Shown in pieces: positions 42,542 through 52,701 of a DNA stretch of 64,000 nucleotides. The position numbers and the translations under genes were made by a program. Numbering within the stretch: position 1 is the stretch's first letter; the number at the start of each line of letters is the position of its first letter. Source of the DNA: SIG598 sp045580875 (GTDB lineage Bacteria > Bacillota > Clostridia > Oscillospirales > Acutalibacteraceae); the NCBI GenBank assembly GCA_045580875.1, contig JAZNOP010000020.1:1-64000 (forward strand). The letters are read 5' to 3'. The notes under the pieces were generated by a model. That model searched no databases. It saw nothing but the letters and a program-made list of their open reading frames with translations, and had not been told where the DNA came from.

Positions 42542-44905
42542 ATGAAAGATCTTATCCAGGAATTCGAATCTGGCTTTGATCAAAGCTGGCTCCCTGAGAA
42601 ACTTCTTAAAAATTATTCACCGATTGAGTGTCTTGCTGATAATTCGGGTTGTATAACCCTTCTTTTGCAGAATAAAAACGATGATTCTATATGTGTGTCA
42701 AAATGCTATTTAAAAGATGAAATGCAGATAGCTGTTGCAGAGAATGAAATTTTATCTGAAGTGTCTCATAGAGGTCTTCCAGAGTACATAGCAACATACG
42801 AAAACGAAGAAACTGTCTGTGTCCTCAGAGAATATGCTGCAGGAAAAAATCTGTCTGAAATTATAAGAGAGCGCTGTTTTACATCTGAAGAAGCGGCTGA
42901 TATTATATTGCAGATATGTGATATTCTTGATTATTTGCACAACCTGCCGCTGCCGGTGCTTCATCGTGATATAAAGCCGGAAAATATTATTATTGACGGC
43001 AACGATGTATGTCTGATTGATTTTGGTATATCAAGAATCGTTCGTGATTCAGAGAAAAAGGACACAAAAATTGCGGCAACAGCACAATATGCCCCGCCGG
43101 AACAGTTTGGGTTTCTGCCAACAGATGCACGCTCGGATATCTATGCTCTTGGTGTTGTTATGAACGAAATGCTGACAGGTAGTCCGGACATTTCAAATAA
43201 TGTTCGTGATAAAAGTGTAAAAAAAATAATCAGCAAATGCACTGCGTTTTCGCCTGAAGATCGATTCAAGAGCGCCAGTCAGCTTTCAGCGGCGATAAAA
43301 AGATGGAAAAATCGATATGTATTACTCGCTGCCAATATTGTTATGGCGATAACTTTGATTATTGCGGTTATACCAGCTACGGTTAATATGATCAATTCGG
43401 CGGCAGAAAATTCATTCAACAGGATATCTGAAAGTCACGGTGTTTTTGCAATAGAAGATAATAATACTGATGTGTATTGGTCTTTTGCTGCTGATAGCGG
43501 AAGATTGATAATATCAGGAAATGGAGCCCTTTCTGAAGATTTGCTTGTAATTTCAGATGAGATTGATGCGTCTTATGTTACAGAGCTGATTGTCAATGAA
43601 GGAATAACAGGAATAAGCAAAGAAGCATTTGGACGATTTATTAATCTCAGAAAAGTAACATTACCCGGCTCTGCAGTCGGAGCAATAGATAATGATATTT
43701 TTATAGCCGCTGGATGGTTAGATGAAATAACTGTAAGAGCGGATGCCGTAACAGGTGTCGGCTGGTCATTCAATTTTGAATCACAGGTGCTGACTATTAC
43801 ATATAACGGCAGAGGTACCGGTGTGGTGGCTGGAGGGGATTACTGGCATCATTTTGAATGCATTAACTTTGATTTTATCAGATATGTTGTTGTAAATGAG
43901 GGAATAAGAGAACTTGGCTTCAATGTATTCTGGAATCACCGGAAACTTGAAAGTATTGAACTTCCGGAAACAATTGAGATAATAGATAACTCTAATTTTG
44001 CCGACACGCCGTCGCTTGTAAATGTATTTATCCATCAGGATAATAAGTATTTTTACAGTTCAGACGGAGTTTTGTACAGTACCGAAGAAATGTACAACAG
44101 ATTTCATCAGACTAAAACTCTGTATTTTGTCCCAAGAAATATGGAGGGGAGGTTTGAAATAGATTCAGATACAGTAATTATAGGTAAATTTGCTCTTGCT
44201 GATTGTACCGAAATAACTGAGGTTGCCTTTTCCGGTTCACTCAAGGAAATTGGCGGATCTGCTTTTGTAAATATGAGTTCGCTGAATAACTTTGAAATTT
44301 ACGAAGAAAGCCATTTTCTTTTTGACGCGGACAAGTGCATACTATATTCTGTAAATGAGAGACCTGATGGAGATGGTGTATTTACAACGATGAGATTGAT
44401 TCTTGCGCTGCAATCAATTTCGGGACATTATAAAGTGCCGGAAACATTCAGCTGCGTGTTAATTAATGATGGCGCTTTCAGTGGATGCAGATACCTGACT
44501 GAAATAACAATTCCAATAAACGTCAGATCAATGGGGGATGGTGCATTTATTAACTGCACATCACTGAAAAGAATTAATATGCCTGAAAATCTGGACGGGA
44601 TTCCGAAAGAATACTACGGAGATACTGCCAGCGGATATTTTGGATATGCGCTATTCTGCGGTTCAGGGCTGGAGTCGGTCAGAATTCCATACGGAGTTGA
44701 TGCGATTCCGGATTACTGTTTTTCTGACTGTTCTTATCTGACTTATGTTGAAGTGCCGGAAACAGTGGAAATTATACAGGAAAGAGCATTCAGCGGATGT
44801 GGCTGGCTTGAATACGTTGAATGTGCAGCACAGGATATCGAAATACATGAAACATCATTTGAAAGCTGCCCGATGCTTGATAAAAGCAGCTTGCCGGGCA
44901 GCTGA
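42542..44905 (+). CDS. Receptor-like Ser/Thr protein kinase with extracellular LRR_5 repeats
   Basis: The 787-residue protein has an N-terminal Hanks-type kinase (about 25-255): the VAIK-like lysine in 'VSKCY', 'HRDIKPENI' (catalytic Asp about 141), 'LIDFGIS' (DFG), and 'APPEQF' in the activation segment. Then come one membrane helix (about 258-280) and an outer part of BspA-type LRR_5 modules ('AF.....L..I.LP'), from about 335 to 785. The glycine-rich loop is degenerate (DNSGC). PknB-like kinases phosphorylate cell-wall and division proteins, and here LRRs probably bind an outside ligand. ATG start; stand-alone, with its own promoter and a terminator after it. Confidence 0.88.
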   Translation: MKDLIQEFESGFDQSWLPEKLLKNYSPIECLADNSGCITLLLQNKNDDSICVSKCYLKDEMQIAVAENEILSEVSHRGLPEYIATYENEETVCVLREYAAGKNLSEIIRERCFTSEEAADIILQICDILDYLHNLPLPVLHRDIKPENIIIDGNDVCLIDFGISRIVRDSEKKDTKIAATAQYAPPEQFGFLPTDARSDIYALGVVMNEMLTGSPDISNNVRDKSVKKIISKCTAFSPEDRFKSASQLSAAIKRWKNRYVLLAANIVMAITLIIAVIPATVNMINSAAENSFNRISESHGVFAIEDNNTDVYWSFAADSGRLIISGNGALSEDLLVISDEIDASYVTELIVNEGITGISKEAFGRFINLRKVTLPGSAVGAIDNDIFIAAGWLDEITVRADAVTGVGWSFNFESQVLTITYNGRGTGVVAGGDYWHHFECINFDFIRYVVVNEGIRELGFNVFWNHRKLESIELPETIEIIDNSNFADTPSLVNVFIHQDNKYFYSSDGVLYSTEEMYNRFHQTKTLYFVPRNMEGRFEIDSDTVIIGKFALADCTEITEVAFSGSLKEIGGSAFVNMSSLNNFEIYEESHFLFDADKCILYSVNERPDGDGVFTTMRLILALQSISGHYKVPETFSCVLINDGAFSGCRYLTEITIPINVRSMGDGAFINCTSLKRINMPENLDGIPKEYYGDTASGYFGYALFCGSGLESVRIPYGVDAIPDYCFSDCSYLTYVEVPETVEIIQERAFSGCGWLEYVECAAQDIEIHETSFESCPMLDKSSLPGS

Positions 44906-44930
44906 CGACAAGATTTTTCAGATCAACTTA

Positions 44931-44966
44931 AAATCCCGTAGCCGTACAGATACGGCTACGGGATTT
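44931..44966. terminator. Bidirectional terminator
   Basis: A perfect 16-bp stem (44931-44946 with 44951-44966) and a 4-nt loop between the convergent kinase and aldo/keto reductase genes; T-rich on the plus side (gctgttttta). Confidence 0.88.
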
Positions 44967-44973
44967 GCTGTTT

Positions 44974-46056
44974 TTATTTTCTGTTGTCAAATTTATCGGA
45001 AACTTCTTTCATCAGCTCCACTATCGGAAGATGCTGAGGACAGACCGCTTCACACTGACCGCAAGCAATGCAGTCCGAGCCTTTTCCGCTATCAGCAGTG
45101 AGACCGCCATAAAAGAAATGGGGACGACCATCTGTAGGGAATTTTCGAAGAGTGTTGAGTGCGCGGAATATATCGGGGATTTTAATATTCGATGGGCAGC
45201 CGTCAACACAATAACGGCAGGAGGTGCACTGAACAAGTTCAACCGCAAGCATTTTCTTCTTAACCTGATCAATCACTTCATATTCCTGCTCGTTGAGAGG
45301 CTTGAATGATCTGAATGTATTAAGATTATCTTCGACCTGTTCAATGTTGGACATACCGCTTAGAATTACATCAATTCCTTCAAGGCTTCCGACAAATCGC
45401 ATTGCCCAGGAAGCTGCGGAATTTTCAGGATTTACTGCCTTGAACATATCGAGTATATCTTCGTCGACTTGTGCAAGGGTTCCGCCTTTGACAGGTTCCA
45501 TGACAATAATCGGCATATCACGGTCACGGAGAATTTCGTACAGCTTTCCAGAATGCACGATGGCGTTGTCCCAGTCAGCGTAATTAAGCTGTATCTGTAC
45601 AAATTCAACCTCAGGGTGCTTGTCAAGTACTTTTATGAGCAGCTCAGGGGTTCCGTGATAGGAAAAACCGAATTTTCTGATCTTGCCTTCAGCTTTTTTC
45701 TCCATGCACCATCTGAAACAGTCGAATTTTTCGTAGGTATCATAATTTCCGCCATCCTCAAGGCTGTGAAGAAGATAGTAATCGAAATAATCAACACCAG
45801 CGCGTTCAAGCTGCTCATCAAGTATACGGTCACGGTCATCTTCACACTTCAGCGCCCATGCAGGAAGCTTTGTTGCAACAGTGTAGGAATCTCTTGGATA
45901 TCTGCCGACAAGTGCATCGCGGACAACAGATTCGGATTTTCCGCCATGATATACATAAGCTGTGTCAAAGTAATTGAATCCGCTGTTCATAAACGCATCG
46001 ATCATAGTGCGTACGGCTTCTATATCGATCACACCGTCCTTTTCGGGCAGGCGCAT
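44974..46056 (-). CDS. Aldo/keto reductase with C-terminal 4Fe-4S ferredoxin-like domain
   Basis: The 360-residue protein has the AKR barrel ('FDTAYVYHGG', 'IVMEPVKGG', 'LSGMSNIEQVEDNL') and a C-terminal bipartite cluster domain (CTSCRYCVDGCP about 278 and CIACGQCEAVCP about 333). It is likely an NAD(P)H- or ferredoxin-linked reductase. The ATG at 46056 is inside the usual start; 12 in-frame upstream codons encode the family's TTPRLGFGL stretch and open with ATT at 46092, about 10 nt from an AGAGG, so the true start may be an uncommon AUU or a mutated ATG. Confidence 0.85.
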   Translation of the reverse strand: MRLPEKDGVIDIEAVRTMIDAFMNSGFNYFDTAYVYHGGKSESVVRDALVGRYPRDSYTVATKLPAWALKCEDDRDRILDEQLERAGVDYFDYYLLHSLEDGGNYDTYEKFDCFRWCMEKKAEGKIRKFGFSYHGTPELLIKVLDKHPEVEFVQIQLNYADWDNAIVHSGKLYEILRDRDMPIIVMEPVKGGTLAQVDEDILDMFKAVNPENSAASWAMRFVGSLEGIDVILSGMSNIEQVEDNLNTFRSFKPLNEQEYEVIDQVKKKMLAVELVQCTSCRYCVDGCPSNIKIPDIFRALNTLRKFPTDGRPHFFYGGLTADSGKGSDCIACGQCEAVCPQHLPIVELMKEVSDKFDNRK

Positions 46057-46219
46057 AAGTCCAAAGCCGAGACGGGGAGTTGTGCTGTTAATAACAGATC
46101 ATCCTCTCATAAGTAATATAAAATAATGATACCAACAGATTTATTTGCTGTCAACAAAATGTATAGGGCAGTAAAGCGTTGTAAGTGTTTTATTTATTTC
46201 AATTTTTTATTTAATTTAA

Positions 46220-47653
46220 TTATTGCAGCATCCAGCTGTCTGAAGAACACTGACCGTAATCATCAGCTCCGAATGTTTCGACTGATCCATCGCTGTAAAG
46301 CAGGGCAAAATGTGTGCTTCCAAGTGAGACAGAAACAACAGCTGCATCTGGTGCAGAATTTATTGTCTCTTTTGTTCGGAAACAGAATACTTCTGCTCTG
46401 CCGTCTGAATTGATAACAGCTGCATATGACAAAGAGGCATAAACAGCAATTATATTTGTCCAGTTTTCCGGAATTTCAATGCCTGAGACAACCTTTCCGT
46501 CAGAAGTCAGGGCAAGTGAATATCCAGCTGAAGCTGCGGCGTCAACATAGAAAGCGTCAGGGGAGATATCGCCTGATGCGTGTGTGGTTAAAATGTGACC
46601 GTTATTGTAAAGGCAGCCGGCTGTATACGAATCAGCAAAAATATATCCGACATTGTGCCAGTTTTCGGTTTTCTGTGAGGAATGATATCCGCATGAAATT
46701 ACAGTTCCGTCTTTCCGAAGCGCAAAGGTGTTATAGTCATTTGCTGCAATCTGAATGATATCAGACCAGTTTTCAACATTACACTGACCGAATTCATTGT
46801 TTCCGCAGGCAACAACAGTACCATCGTTCAACAGCGCCGCTGTGTGATATGCTCCGGCAGCAATCTGCACAACATCGGTCCATTTTTCTGTATCGCACTG
46901 ACCGAAATCATTATTTCCGCAAGCCACAACAGTTCCATTATTGCACAGTCCAACTGTATGAAAGAAACCAACGGATATACGTCCGTTTTTGATCTCTTTT
47001 CTAGCCTCAGCCAGAGAGAATGAAAGTTCAAGCTGTTCATTTGAAAGATTTCCGCTGATTCCAAGGGCTGCACTGACATCATTTGTGCCGGTGTTTTCGA
47101 ATAAAATGGATTCAGCCTTTTTCTGTGCATCAGCATAATCCTTAATGCTCCAGAAAAGCTGTACAGCACCAAACCAGTTGCCATTTTTTGACTCGGTGTC
47201 GGCTCTTTTATACTGGCATTCATTATAAACCTGTGATGCATTGCTGTAATTGAAAATGTCAGAAAGTATTTCTGCTGCAGATTGATAATCACTTTGCTCC
47301 AGCAGCAAAAGCGCCATCTGAAGTTTGCATTCGTTTATCATTGCCATGCTGTCGCGGTAATCACCGAGTACGCCAAATGTATCGATTGCATTCTGATAGT
47401 CATTATTACCGAACATGATCAAAGCAATTTCATAAAGTCCGGATTTCTTTATTTCATCAAATTCATCGTCTATAGACATTACTCTTGCAACAGCGCTTTC
47501 ATATTCACCCTTTTGGGCTGATGTCAAGGCAATGAATTTATTTAACTGCGGTGAGAATTTTATAACTGTACCGCCTAGTGCGAAAAGAATCAATGCGGCA
47601 ATTACAGATACTGTTAATATCCGCCGGAGACTATCTCTGGTGTTTTTATCCAT
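46220..47653 (-). CDS. Membrane-anchored TPR/RCC1-like repeat protein
   Basis: The 477-residue protein has an N-terminal membrane helix (about 12-33), helical TPR-like repeats (about 45-185, 'YESAVARV', 'DYQNAIDTFGVLGDYRDS'), then RCC1-like beta-propeller repeats (about 225-475, repeated 'TVVACGNN.FGQC' and 'AAGAYHTAAL'). It is likely an outside binding protein. The ATG has an AAGGAGCAA SD. It is 36 nt after the DHHW gene in the minus-strand MBOAT operon; a role in that pathway is inferred from position only. Confidence 0.78.
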   Translation of the reverse strand: MDKNTRDSLRRILTVSVIAALILFALGGTVIKFSPQLNKFIALTSAQKGEYESAVARVMSIDDEFDEIKKSGLYEIALIMFGNNDYQNAIDTFGVLGDYRDSMAMINECKLQMALLLLEQSDYQSAAEILSDIFNYSNASQVYNECQYKRADTESKNGNWFGAVQLFWSIKDYADAQKKAESILFENTGTNDVSAALGISGNLSNEQLELSFSLAEARKEIKNGRISVGFFHTVGLCNNGTVVACGNNDFGQCDTEKWTDVVQIAAGAYHTAALLNDGTVVACGNNEFGQCNVENWSDIIQIAANDYNTFALRKDGTVISCGYHSSQKTENWHNVGYIFADSYTAGCLYNNGHILTTHASGDISPDAFYVDAAASAGYSLALTSDGKVVSGIEIPENWTNIIAVYASLSYAAVINSDGRAEVFCFRTKETINSAPDAAVVSVSLGSTHFALLYSDGSVETFGADDYGQCSSDSWMLQ

Positions 47654-47689
47654 GTTAAATTGCTCCTTGTCATGAAATGATATGCACTG

Positions 47690-48991
47690 TCAGTAAAGAT
47701 TTTCAAGCAGGCATTCAAGCTGAGTATTGGAGTTTACACTGTTTGCTTCAGAAAAGATAAAATAAATGTCGTCTATTTCATTACGTTTTATCATATCTTC
47801 AACTGATGTTCCAAGCTCATTCCGGTCAAAATATGTAGGTCTTATATCAGTAAGATGAACCTCGTCGTAATACGGGAGCAGATAAGGTGTGAATGAATTT
47901 ACGAACGAATCTCCGATAACCAGTGCTTTTCGTCCGGTATTAAAACCGGTTATAATGCGGCGCCATGGTGTCTGTGTGCTTGCCAGATAAGCGTGGTACA
48001 TATCCGTATCGTAATACATGAGAGGAACTTCTGTTTCTTCAGTTATGTTGCTGACAACAAGGCTGTGTGTCGGCTGAAGTGAGTACAGAAGGTGAAATTC
48101 ATCGGTGTTTCCGTTTATATCAGGCGAATTCTCGTTGATTTTATATTCATATTCATCGTAAGGAATAACCGGCAGACCCTGAGATGCAATCATTTCAGCA
48201 AATACATAATATGCGCCGAGTGCAGTCCAATGATGATCGGTCGTATAGTATATATATTCGTTGTCAATGATATGAGGTTCAAGAATGTCGACAACGCTGA
48301 AAACATGGACATCATCATCAGTTCTTTTATCAAGCTCTGCTTCCAGCGAACTGCTCCAGCCGCTGTAGACGGATCTGTTGTCAGACCATCTGAGCGCCAG
48401 CTTCGGGAACGGAACCTGAGCGTAATATACAGAACCGCTGTCAGGCAGGAGATCTCTGTATATGTTTATTGTTTCGGCGACAGTGCTGATATTTTCCTGC
48501 GGATAAGTGTAAATGCTTGTTATTCCGCCGTCATGCTTGTCTAACCATAATGATGCTTCACAATCTGATTTGTTGTCTCCTGATACAGATTCAGCTGCAG
48601 TGTCTGAATTATCATCAGATGCCGCAGGGGATCCGGTATCAGTGATTTCGTCGTTTACTGTATTTCCGAAATCTGCAACTGCATCCTCTGTGCGGTCAAG
48701 AATATAGTCATCTTCAGGTGTTGTAGCTGACAGTAATCCGAGCAGCTGATTTGAAAAATTGATTATGCTGGAGCGTTCAAAAAATCCATCAGACATAAAA
48801 GATTCAAACTCGCTTGAAAATGTTCCGTTCAGTATACTTTCAGCTGATAACTCGGGCATCCCCTGAAGCATTCTGTTTTCAGTGTTTGAAACGCGTGATG
48901 TGCGTGGTGCAAAGCATATAATGAGTGCTCCGGTTACAGCAAGAAGCAGTAACCACCACAGAGTAATTGTAAAAATGCTTTTTTGCTTCAT
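47690..48991 (-). CDS. DHHW/AlgX-like extracellular O-acetylation protein
   Basis: The 433-residue protein has an N-terminal membrane helix (about 9-28) and a secreted SGNH-like domain with 'TTDHHWTALGAYY' (the DHHW signature, about 265) and 'VIGDSFVNSF' (catalytic Ser block, about 365). A Ser/Asp-rich linker is at about 100-140. DHHW/AlgJ/AlgX-type proteins transfer acyl groups that an MBOAT partner exports; the MBOAT gene lies 19 nt upstream. Its ATG has AGGAGA. Substrate unknown (exopolysaccharide or wall polymer). Confidence 0.82.
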   Translation of the reverse strand: MKQKSIFTITLWWLLLLAVTGALIICFAPRTSRVSNTENRMLQGMPELSAESILNGTFSSEFESFMSDGFFERSSIINFSNQLLGLLSATTPEDDYILDRTEDAVADFGNTVNDEITDTGSPAASDDNSDTAAESVSGDNKSDCEASLWLDKHDGGITSIYTYPQENISTVAETINIYRDLLPDSGSVYYAQVPFPKLALRWSDNRSVYSGWSSSLEAELDKRTDDDVHVFSVVDILEPHIIDNEYIYYTTDHHWTALGAYYVFAEMIASQGLPVIPYDEYEYKINENSPDINGNTDEFHLLYSLQPTHSLVVSNITEETEVPLMYYDTDMYHAYLASTQTPWRRIITGFNTGRKALVIGDSFVNSFTPYLLPYYDEVHLTDIRPTYFDRNELGTSVEDMIKRNEIDDIYFIFSEANSVNSNTQLECLLENLY

Positions 48992-49010
48992 TGTAAATGT
49001 CTCCTGTAAA

Positions 49011-50438
49011 TCAGAATCTGAAATAAATAAACGGATTGTATGTTTGTCCTATCAGGAAAATAACAGACAATATCAGCAGAATTGATACAGCAATATAAGT
49101 AATTATCTCAACAACAGGTGAATTGCCGATTTTTTTTCTGATAACTGGAACAATGGGGGTGCTGCATACTGCGGCTATGATCGGCAGGATTGTGTATTTC
49201 CTGATTACAGCCATAGTAACAGGGTCGGTAAGCGCAGCTGAAGCAGCATTTCCATTTACGGAAATATCGAAACCGAACATTGCGGCAAGATGCTGGGCGA
49301 CAAGTGAAAAATCTGTGTAGTAGAAAATAACCCAACCGACAACAGTCAGCAATAAAGTCGGAATGAGTCTGATGATATAGGGGAGGCGGTCGGCTTTCTT
49401 TCCAATGATAAAGCGCTCTGCCATGATCAGTATGCCATAGTATGCACCCCATGCAAGGAAATTCCAGCTTGCACCGTGCCAAAGACCTGTCAGACTCCAG
49501 ACGACAAGCAGGTTAAATGCATTTCTGCTCTTTGACACTCTGTTGCCGCCAAGGGGAATATATACATACTCGCGGAAAAAGCTTCCGAGCGATATATGCC
49601 ATCTGCGCCAGAATTCGGAAATGCTTGAAGATATGTACGGATAATTGAAGTTTTCCTTGTAGTCAAAGCCGAATACTGAACCAAGGCCGATAGCCATATC
49701 GGAATATGCGGAAAAGTCGAAATAAAGCTGAAAAGAGTAAATTACAGCGGAATACCATGCACCCGCAACAGAAAGTGATACACCTGCAGCTGCAAGCGGA
49801 AGTTCATTCAGAATTGCTCCGCATATGTTTGCAAGTATTACTTTCTTTGAAAGTCCGATTACAAAACGGCGCATACCCGAAGAAAAACCTTCGACAGTTG
49901 AGGTACGGTTTTTAAGCATTTCGGCAACATCTGCGTATTGTACTATCGGTCCGGCGATAAGCTGCGGGAAACAACAGACGTAAAGAAGCAGAAGTAAAGG
50001 GTTTTTCTGAGCGGCGGCTTTATTTCTATAGACATCGACAGTATAGGTAAGTATCTGAAATGTATAAAATGATATGCCTATAGGAAGCTCGGGTGAGCTC
50101 ATCGTAAATTGAATATTAAATAAATCAGTAACTGAATTGACTATAAAAGCGGCGTATTTGAAATAAACAAGAAAAATTAGTGACAGAATAGCACCAATGG
50201 TAAGTGCTGTTATTCTTATTGATTTTTTTTGACTGCGTTCAATAATCAGTGCGCATACATAGTTTACAGCAGTCGACAGAAGCATTATAGAAATCCATAC
50301 AGGTTCACCCCAGCTGTAAAACAAAATTGAAAATATAAGCAGAATGGCATTGCGCCAGTTTATGTTTTTTACCGGGAAGTACAGTGCTAAAAGCAAAGGT
50401 AAAAACAGAACAAGAAAAGTCATGCTTGAAAAGACCAT
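49011..50438 (-). CDS. MBOAT O-acyltransferase (AlgI/DltB-like)
   Basis: The 475-residue membrane protein has 10-12 predicted helices and the family motifs 'FYTFQILTYTVDVYR', 'FQLYFDFSAYSDMAIG', 'RRWHISLGSF' and the catalytic His in 'LTGLWHGASWNF' (about 320). AlgI/DltB proteins move an acyl group across the membrane to a DHHW/AlgX partner. It starts at ATG with AAGGAGG and heads an operon with the DHHW and RCC1-like genes; the promoter is at 50499-50527. Surface-polymer acetylation is the likely role. Confidence 0.88.
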   Translation of the reverse strand: MVFSSMTFLVLFLPLLLALYFPVKNINWRNAILLIFSILFYSWGEPVWISIMLLSTAVNYVCALIIERSQKKSIRITALTIGAILSLIFLVYFKYAAFIVNSVTDLFNIQFTMSSPELPIGISFYTFQILTYTVDVYRNKAAAQKNPLLLLLYVCCFPQLIAGPIVQYADVAEMLKNRTSTVEGFSSGMRRFVIGLSKKVILANICGAILNELPLAAAGVSLSVAGAWYSAVIYSFQLYFDFSAYSDMAIGLGSVFGFDYKENFNYPYISSSISEFWRRWHISLGSFFREYVYIPLGGNRVSKSRNAFNLLVVWSLTGLWHGASWNFLAWGAYYGILIMAERFIIGKKADRLPYIIRLIPTLLLTVVGWVIFYYTDFSLVAQHLAAMFGFDISVNGNAASAALTDPVTMAVIRKYTILPIIAAVCSTPIVPVIRKKIGNSPVVEIITYIAVSILLILSVIFLIGQTYNPFIYFRF

Positions 50439-50498
50439 TCAAAAGCCTCCTTACCGCAGTCAGTATATCTGACCTGTAAATTCAAAATAACATAATAA

Positions 50499-50527
50499 AT
50501 TATAAATATAATCAATATTTAATTCAA
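50499..50527 (-). promoter_or_regulatory. Promoter of the MBOAT operon
   Basis: Minus-strand TTGAAT (50527-50522) and TATAAT (50504-50499) are 17 nt apart, 61 bp before the ATG at 50438. A small GTCAG/CTGAC inverted repeat (50459-50473) lies in the leader. Confidence 0.75.
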
Positions 50528-50551
50528 CCGCCTGAAGGAAAATTATATATT

Positions 50552-50581
50552 AAAAGAGAGCTGATCACTCAGCTCTCTTTT
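50552..50581 (-). terminator. Terminator of the Ig-like surface protein gene
   Basis: A 13-bp stem (50552-50564 with 50569-50581) with a tetraloop, and TTTT on the minus strand after the stem. It lies 10 bp past the stop at 50591. Confidence 0.85.
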
Positions 50582-50590
50582 GGGTCTAAT

Positions 50591-52597
50591 CTATTCTCTT
50601 GTTATGGTGTATCGGATATTTGCAGTGCTGTCGGTAAGTGTATCTCTTACTGTGAGTATTACATAACAATCACTTTCTGTTCCATCAGGAGTAAAGGTGA
50701 ACACAAGCTCGTCCCAACCGATTCCTTCAGCGACCGAACCGCCGACAGCGCGGTATACGCTGTCAATTACACACTTATCAAGTTCGAAGTCGTCCTTGAT
50801 GTTGAGTGTGCAGGTTACTTCGGACTGATTGAGCGGAATTGCAATGTAATTACCGTTGCCTGCTTTTGGCGGTTTGTTTTCAGAAATATTGCATGTCAGC
50901 GTTACTGTCGGACTCTGAGCCCAGCCATCAGAACACAGCAGCTGAATTACCTCAACGGTATTTTTGTTGATATCAGGTGATATCTGATATCTGATCTCAG
51001 AGCCGTCTCCGGTTATTATGCGGCTGCCATTGCCGGTAAGTCCGTCTGTGAGAGAGGAGATTACAGTCCATGTAAGCGGATCGCCGTCCTTGTCATACGC
51101 AGGCAGGTCAAGTGTGTAGAAATAATCTCCGCCATAGCATATAAAATCCTGCGAGTATTCAAGAACATCAATAAGGTGATTTTCGAGTGAGATTGTAACT
51201 GTAACAGCATCAGTTGTGATAAGTCCGTCGGTTGCGGTAAAACTGAAAGATGCGGTAGGACCGGAATGTTCGCTGTCTATACTTACAAGATAACTTCCGT
51301 TAGGAGAAAGGAGAACTGAACAGTTTACAGAATTAACAAGACTGAATGTGATCTTGTCACCATCCATATCTGCAGCGGAAAGCCTTCCGGCGCCGGCACC
51401 CGGATTAGAGGGTGTGTGTACAAGTGTCAGTGCAAGGCTGGAAGTGTCAATCTTAGGAGCATAATTGCTGACGATAATCGGTAATGTATATACAATCTGC
51501 TCACCAGAGCTGGTGCAGCAATAAGCAGTGATACTGTCAAGACCTGCACGTTCATCAGCTGTGTATATGAGTTTATCCTCTGTGTAGCTGATATCAAGTG
51601 TACCATATTGCGGATGAATTATAATTGCTTCACCCGGTGCCAGGTCACTTGCAGAAACAAAGTTTTCAGCAGAAATAATCTCGCAGTTATCAAGTTTAAA
51701 GGAATCAAACAGAGTAATGTCTGTTTCTTTGCCATGGGAAACCGATACAAAGGTATCAACAGTTCTTACATCGCTGCAGGATATTTCGGGTATGTCAATG
51801 ACATTTATATATGCATACGAGGTATGACCGTCGGATGAATGAGCTGAAATATTATATAATCCGTCAGCTTCAGCTATACAGCAGTATTCATCTTTATCGT
51901 ATTGATAAAGACTTATATTGCCTCCGGATACGTCAGTTGCAGAAAGATATTCGGTAATAACACGGTCCGGACCGAGAAGCTTAACAGTAATCGGAAGTGT
52001 ACCGCTGTTATAGGCATATCCATTTGCATCTGCCAGCTGTACATTTGCGTCAAGTGTAACCATATATTCCGGATTCAGACGTGAAATCGAATCAACCATA
52101 ACAGTTGTGTCGGAGACAACTGTATTATCCTGAGCAAAAGGATTGATGCAGATAAAGGCAATTGCTGCAACAATTACAGCCACCATAGCCATTATGACGA
52201 CTACGCCTGTTGTGCCGGAATAAACCGGTGCATATCGGGGCATTTCGGCGTTTGCTTTGTCTACAACCTTATCCACAAGTTCAATAAGGTGCTCAGCCGG
52301 CGGCAGAACAGACTCATCAGGCGTTATGCTGGGGTTATGAAGATTCGCAAACTGAGGTTTTGAAATCAGCTGTTCCACTGCATTTGCAATTGCCTTCTCC
52401 GGTTCAATCTCTTCGCCGGTTTCCTCGTAGTATTCACGCAGAGCAAACACCTTGCACAGTGCATCAACTGAAATTCCGCAGGCTGACATTTCACTGAGAG
52501 TAGCTTTATATGCCATCAGGTAAGTCGGCTTGATGAATTCTGTGGCGAATTTTTCAAGATTATCAAGTGTAAGTTTTTCTTTCCATTTAAGTCCCAT
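50591..52597 (-). CDS. Large membrane-anchored protein with tandem Ig/cadherin-like domains
   Basis: The 668-residue protein has a cytosolic N-terminal helical part (about 1-140), one membrane helix (about 143-168), and some 490 extracytoplasmic residues of beta-rich modules. Repeated features such as 'AADMDGDKITFSL', 'AYDKDGDPLTWTV' and 'LENHLIDVLEY' suggest three to five cadherin/Ig-like domains with possible Ca2+-binding D.DGD motifs. The ATG at 52597 is preferred since GTGAGGT lies 6 nt before it; an ATG two codons upstream overlaps this. Function unknown, perhaps adhesion or sensing. Confidence 0.72.
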   Translation of the reverse strand: MGLKWKEKLTLDNLEKFATEFIKPTYLMAYKATLSEMSACGISVDALCKVFALREYYEETGEEIEPEKAIANAVEQLISKPQFANLHNPSITPDESVLPPAEHLIELVDKVVDKANAEMPRYAPVYSGTTGVVVIMAMVAVIVAAIAFICINPFAQDNTVVSDTTVMVDSISRLNPEYMVTLDANVQLADANGYAYNSGTLPITVKLLGPDRVITEYLSATDVSGGNISLYQYDKDEYCCIAEADGLYNISAHSSDGHTSYAYINVIDIPEISCSDVRTVDTFVSVSHGKETDITLFDSFKLDNCEIISAENFVSASDLAPGEAIIIHPQYGTLDISYTEDKLIYTADERAGLDSITAYCCTSSGEQIVYTLPIIVSNYAPKIDTSSLALTLVHTPSNPGAGAGRLSAADMDGDKITFSLVNSVNCSVLLSPNGSYLVSIDSEHSGPTASFSFTATDGLITTDAVTVTISLENHLIDVLEYSQDFICYGGDYFYTLDLPAYDKDGDPLTWTVISSLTDGLTGNGSRIITGDGSEIRYQISPDINKNTVEVIQLLCSDGWAQSPTVTLTCNISENKPPKAGNGNYIAIPLNQSEVTCTLNIKDDFELDKCVIDSVYRAVGGSVAEGIGWDELVFTFTPDGTESDCYVILTVRDTLTDSTANIRYTITRE

Positions 52598-52701
52598 ATC
52601 CATACCTCACATACTCATGAGTTTGTGTTAATACCGACATAAAATTACAATGATATTTTATTATACAACATAAAATTAATTACATCAACAAAAAAATAGT
52701 A

